Part shown: piece by piece, positions 63,901-64,000 of the stretch
How the letters are laid out: every line of letters begins with the position of its first letter
Numbering within the stretch: position 1 is the first letter of the stretch
Source: an uncultured Tenacibaculum sp.
GTDB lineage: Bacteria > Bacteroidota > Bacteroidia > Flavobacteriales > Flavobacteriaceae
NCBI RefSeq assembly: GCF_947498805.1
Contig: NZ_CANMLT010000002.1
Location: forward strand, 536,910-600,909
DNA: 64,000 nucleotides
Direction: 5' to 3'
Notes under the pieces: generated by a model
What the model was told of the DNA's origin: nothing
Databases searched by the model: none
What the model saw: the letters and a program-made list of their open reading frames with translations, nothing else
Translations under genes and position numbers: made by a program

Positions 63901-64000
63901 CTTCTGGAATTGCATCACAACTTACTGTAGCATCTTCTGGTAAAGTTTCTACAAATGTTGGTGCAGTAGTATCTTCGATCGTTAAGGTTTGTACATGTTC
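60950..64000 (-). CDS. SprB-like repetitive surface adhesin, C-terminal part (continues past window)
   Basis: The frame is open to base 64000, so the N-terminus lies outside. The visible ~1000 residues begin with 82-residue HYR-like repeats (AGNTTEHVQTLTIEDTTAP, LPEDATVSCD, VVLTATDNCDAQVTVNYSES), then two diverged units, a linker domain, and the type-B gliding-associated C-terminal domain (VVISKAVTPNGDQWNENFEV, VQIFNRWGSKVYES, GTYYYIVELENSGLRPFTGAIYL). The last domain is the type IX secretion signal. Role inferred: cell-surface adhesion or gliding, exported with PorP/SprF. Confidence 0.93.
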   Translation of the reverse strand, partial: EHVQTLTIEDTTAPTFVETLPEDATVSCDAIPEAVVLTATDNCDAQVTVNYSESLSGNDDECPSVYTITRTWSVSDCAGNTTEHVQTLTIEDTTAPTFVETLPEDATVSCDTIPEAVVLTATDNCDAQVSVNYSESLSGNDDECPSVYTITRTWSVSDCAGNTAEHVQTLTIEDTTAPTFVETLPEDATVSCDTIPEAVVLTATDNCDAQVTVNYSESLSGNDDECPSVYTITRTWSVSDCAGNTAEHVQTLTIEDTTAPTFVETLPEDATVSCDAIPEVVVLTATDNCDAQVTVNYSESLSGNDDECPSVYTITRTWSVSDCAGNTTEHVQTLTIEDTTAPTFVETLPEDATVSCDAIPEAVVLTATDNCDAQVTVNYSESLSGNDDECPSVYTITRTWSVSDCAGNTTEHVQTLTIEDTTAPTFVEALPEDTTVSCDTIPEAVVLTATDNCDTQVTVNYNESLSGNDDECPSVYTITRTWSVSDCAGNTTEHVQTLTIEDTTAPTFVETLPEDATVSCDAIPEAVVLTATDNCDAQVTVNYSESLSGNDDECPSVYTITRTWSVSDCAGNTTEHVQTLTIEDTTAPTLVETLPEDTTVSCDAIPEAVVLTATDNCDAQVTVNYSESLSGNDDECPSVYTIIRTWSVSDCAGNTTEHVQTINVEDTTAPTFVETLPEDATVSCDAIPEAVVLTGADNCDSQVTVVYNEVVGTSAEGCASSYTITRTWMVSDCAGNETSHEQVITVEDTEGPTLVSSLDDEINVECDAIPDIPELEFEDNCSENVTEVSFEETSTFDGTDTDYSITRVWIVRDDCGNTSEFTQVINVSTNNTTIEVSDSKCIDDGIVDLNDYLDTSSTDVTWEVISGNIELNSDGTFDPQNLELGDYVFSYTAPNQGCLATTRVTININDDCVVLPCGQEDVVISKAVTPNGDQWNENFEVTGVESCGFIVKVQIFNRWGSKVYESNNYANNWNGITDGASFGGATRLPAGTYYYIVELENSGLRPFTGAIYLGTK
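61993..64000 (-). repeat. Tandem 246-bp repeats in the adhesin gene
   Basis: The same landmark (GTGCAG in plus-strand writing) recurs at 61993, 62239, 62485, 62731, 62977, 63223, 63469, 63715 and 63961: eight exact 246-bp periods without indels, reaching the window edge. Each encodes 82 residues. Copies differ at few bases, mostly silent or conservative (NTTEH/NTAEH, CDAIPE/CDTIPE). Confidence 0.95.

Noticed and set aside
61993..64000. CRISPR-like array
   Set aside because: The period is 246 bp and wholly coding, with no short repeat/variable spacer structure and no cas genes.

Overview
The window is AT-rich and reads as the chromosome of a marine-type Flavobacteriaceae (Bacteroidota), perhaps Tenacibaculum- or Polaribacter-like; the genus is inference. 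The basis is the gene set (type IX secretion partners, PorP/SprF, a gliding-type C-terminal domain, a CarboxypepD_reg TonB receptor, a 6S-Flavo-like RNA, monomeric isocitrate dehydrogenase), Bacteroidota promoter elements of the form TTG-N(17-23)-TAnnTTTG, and no obvious Shine-Dalgarno sequences. I found no rRNA, tRNA, transposase, phage gene or CRISPR array.

Layout. 0-9.6 kb: 3' part of a gamma-glutamyltransferase, an RluA-type pseudouridine synthase, trmD, rplS, a 755-bp gap that may hold a small RNA, monomeric icd, then murQ, a small membrane protein and an ATP-grasp protein. 9.6-18.1 kb: a secreted HYR/DUF11 protein, rny, a 6S RNA, zapA and a coiled-coil gene, facing a secreted M23 peptidase and a TonB receptor. 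18.2-25.3 kb: a lipoprotein joining a class B1 beta-lactamase fold, an alpha/beta hydrolase and a PD40 propeller; the DUF2157/DUF4401/GDYXXLXY membrane operon; and small accessory genes. 25.4-29.6 kb: a tight five-gene operon (ATP-grasp, sulfurtransferase, TerB-like, N-formylglutamate amidohydrolase, DUF1704 zincin) that looks like an uncharacterised peptide or amide pathway. 29.7-39.7 kb: dicarboxylate symporter, DUF937 protein, msrA, dnaX, an antiporter, and a UspA-SulP pair.

39.7-54.6 kb, minus strand: pbpC and a giant alpha-2-macroglobulin (adjacent in E. coli) are separated here by a DbpA-like helicase and a compact operon. That operon encodes a possible heme-oxygenase-like diiron oxidase, a circularly permuted ATP-grasp ligase, a family-2 glycosyltransferase, a PaaK/LuxE-like adenylating enzyme and a lipoprotein phosphoesterase. 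It is the best candidate for an undescribed biosynthetic system, and an 11-bp inverted repeat lies beside its first start codon.

54.9-64 kb: miaE, a DUF4268 protein, a C1 peptidase, a DUF4870 protein, a CAP lipoprotein, and a type IX surface module: an adhesin built of near-identical 246-bp repeats that runs off the window, its PorP/SprF partner and a PorE-like OmpA protein.

All family calls come from reading motifs by eye. No database search was run.
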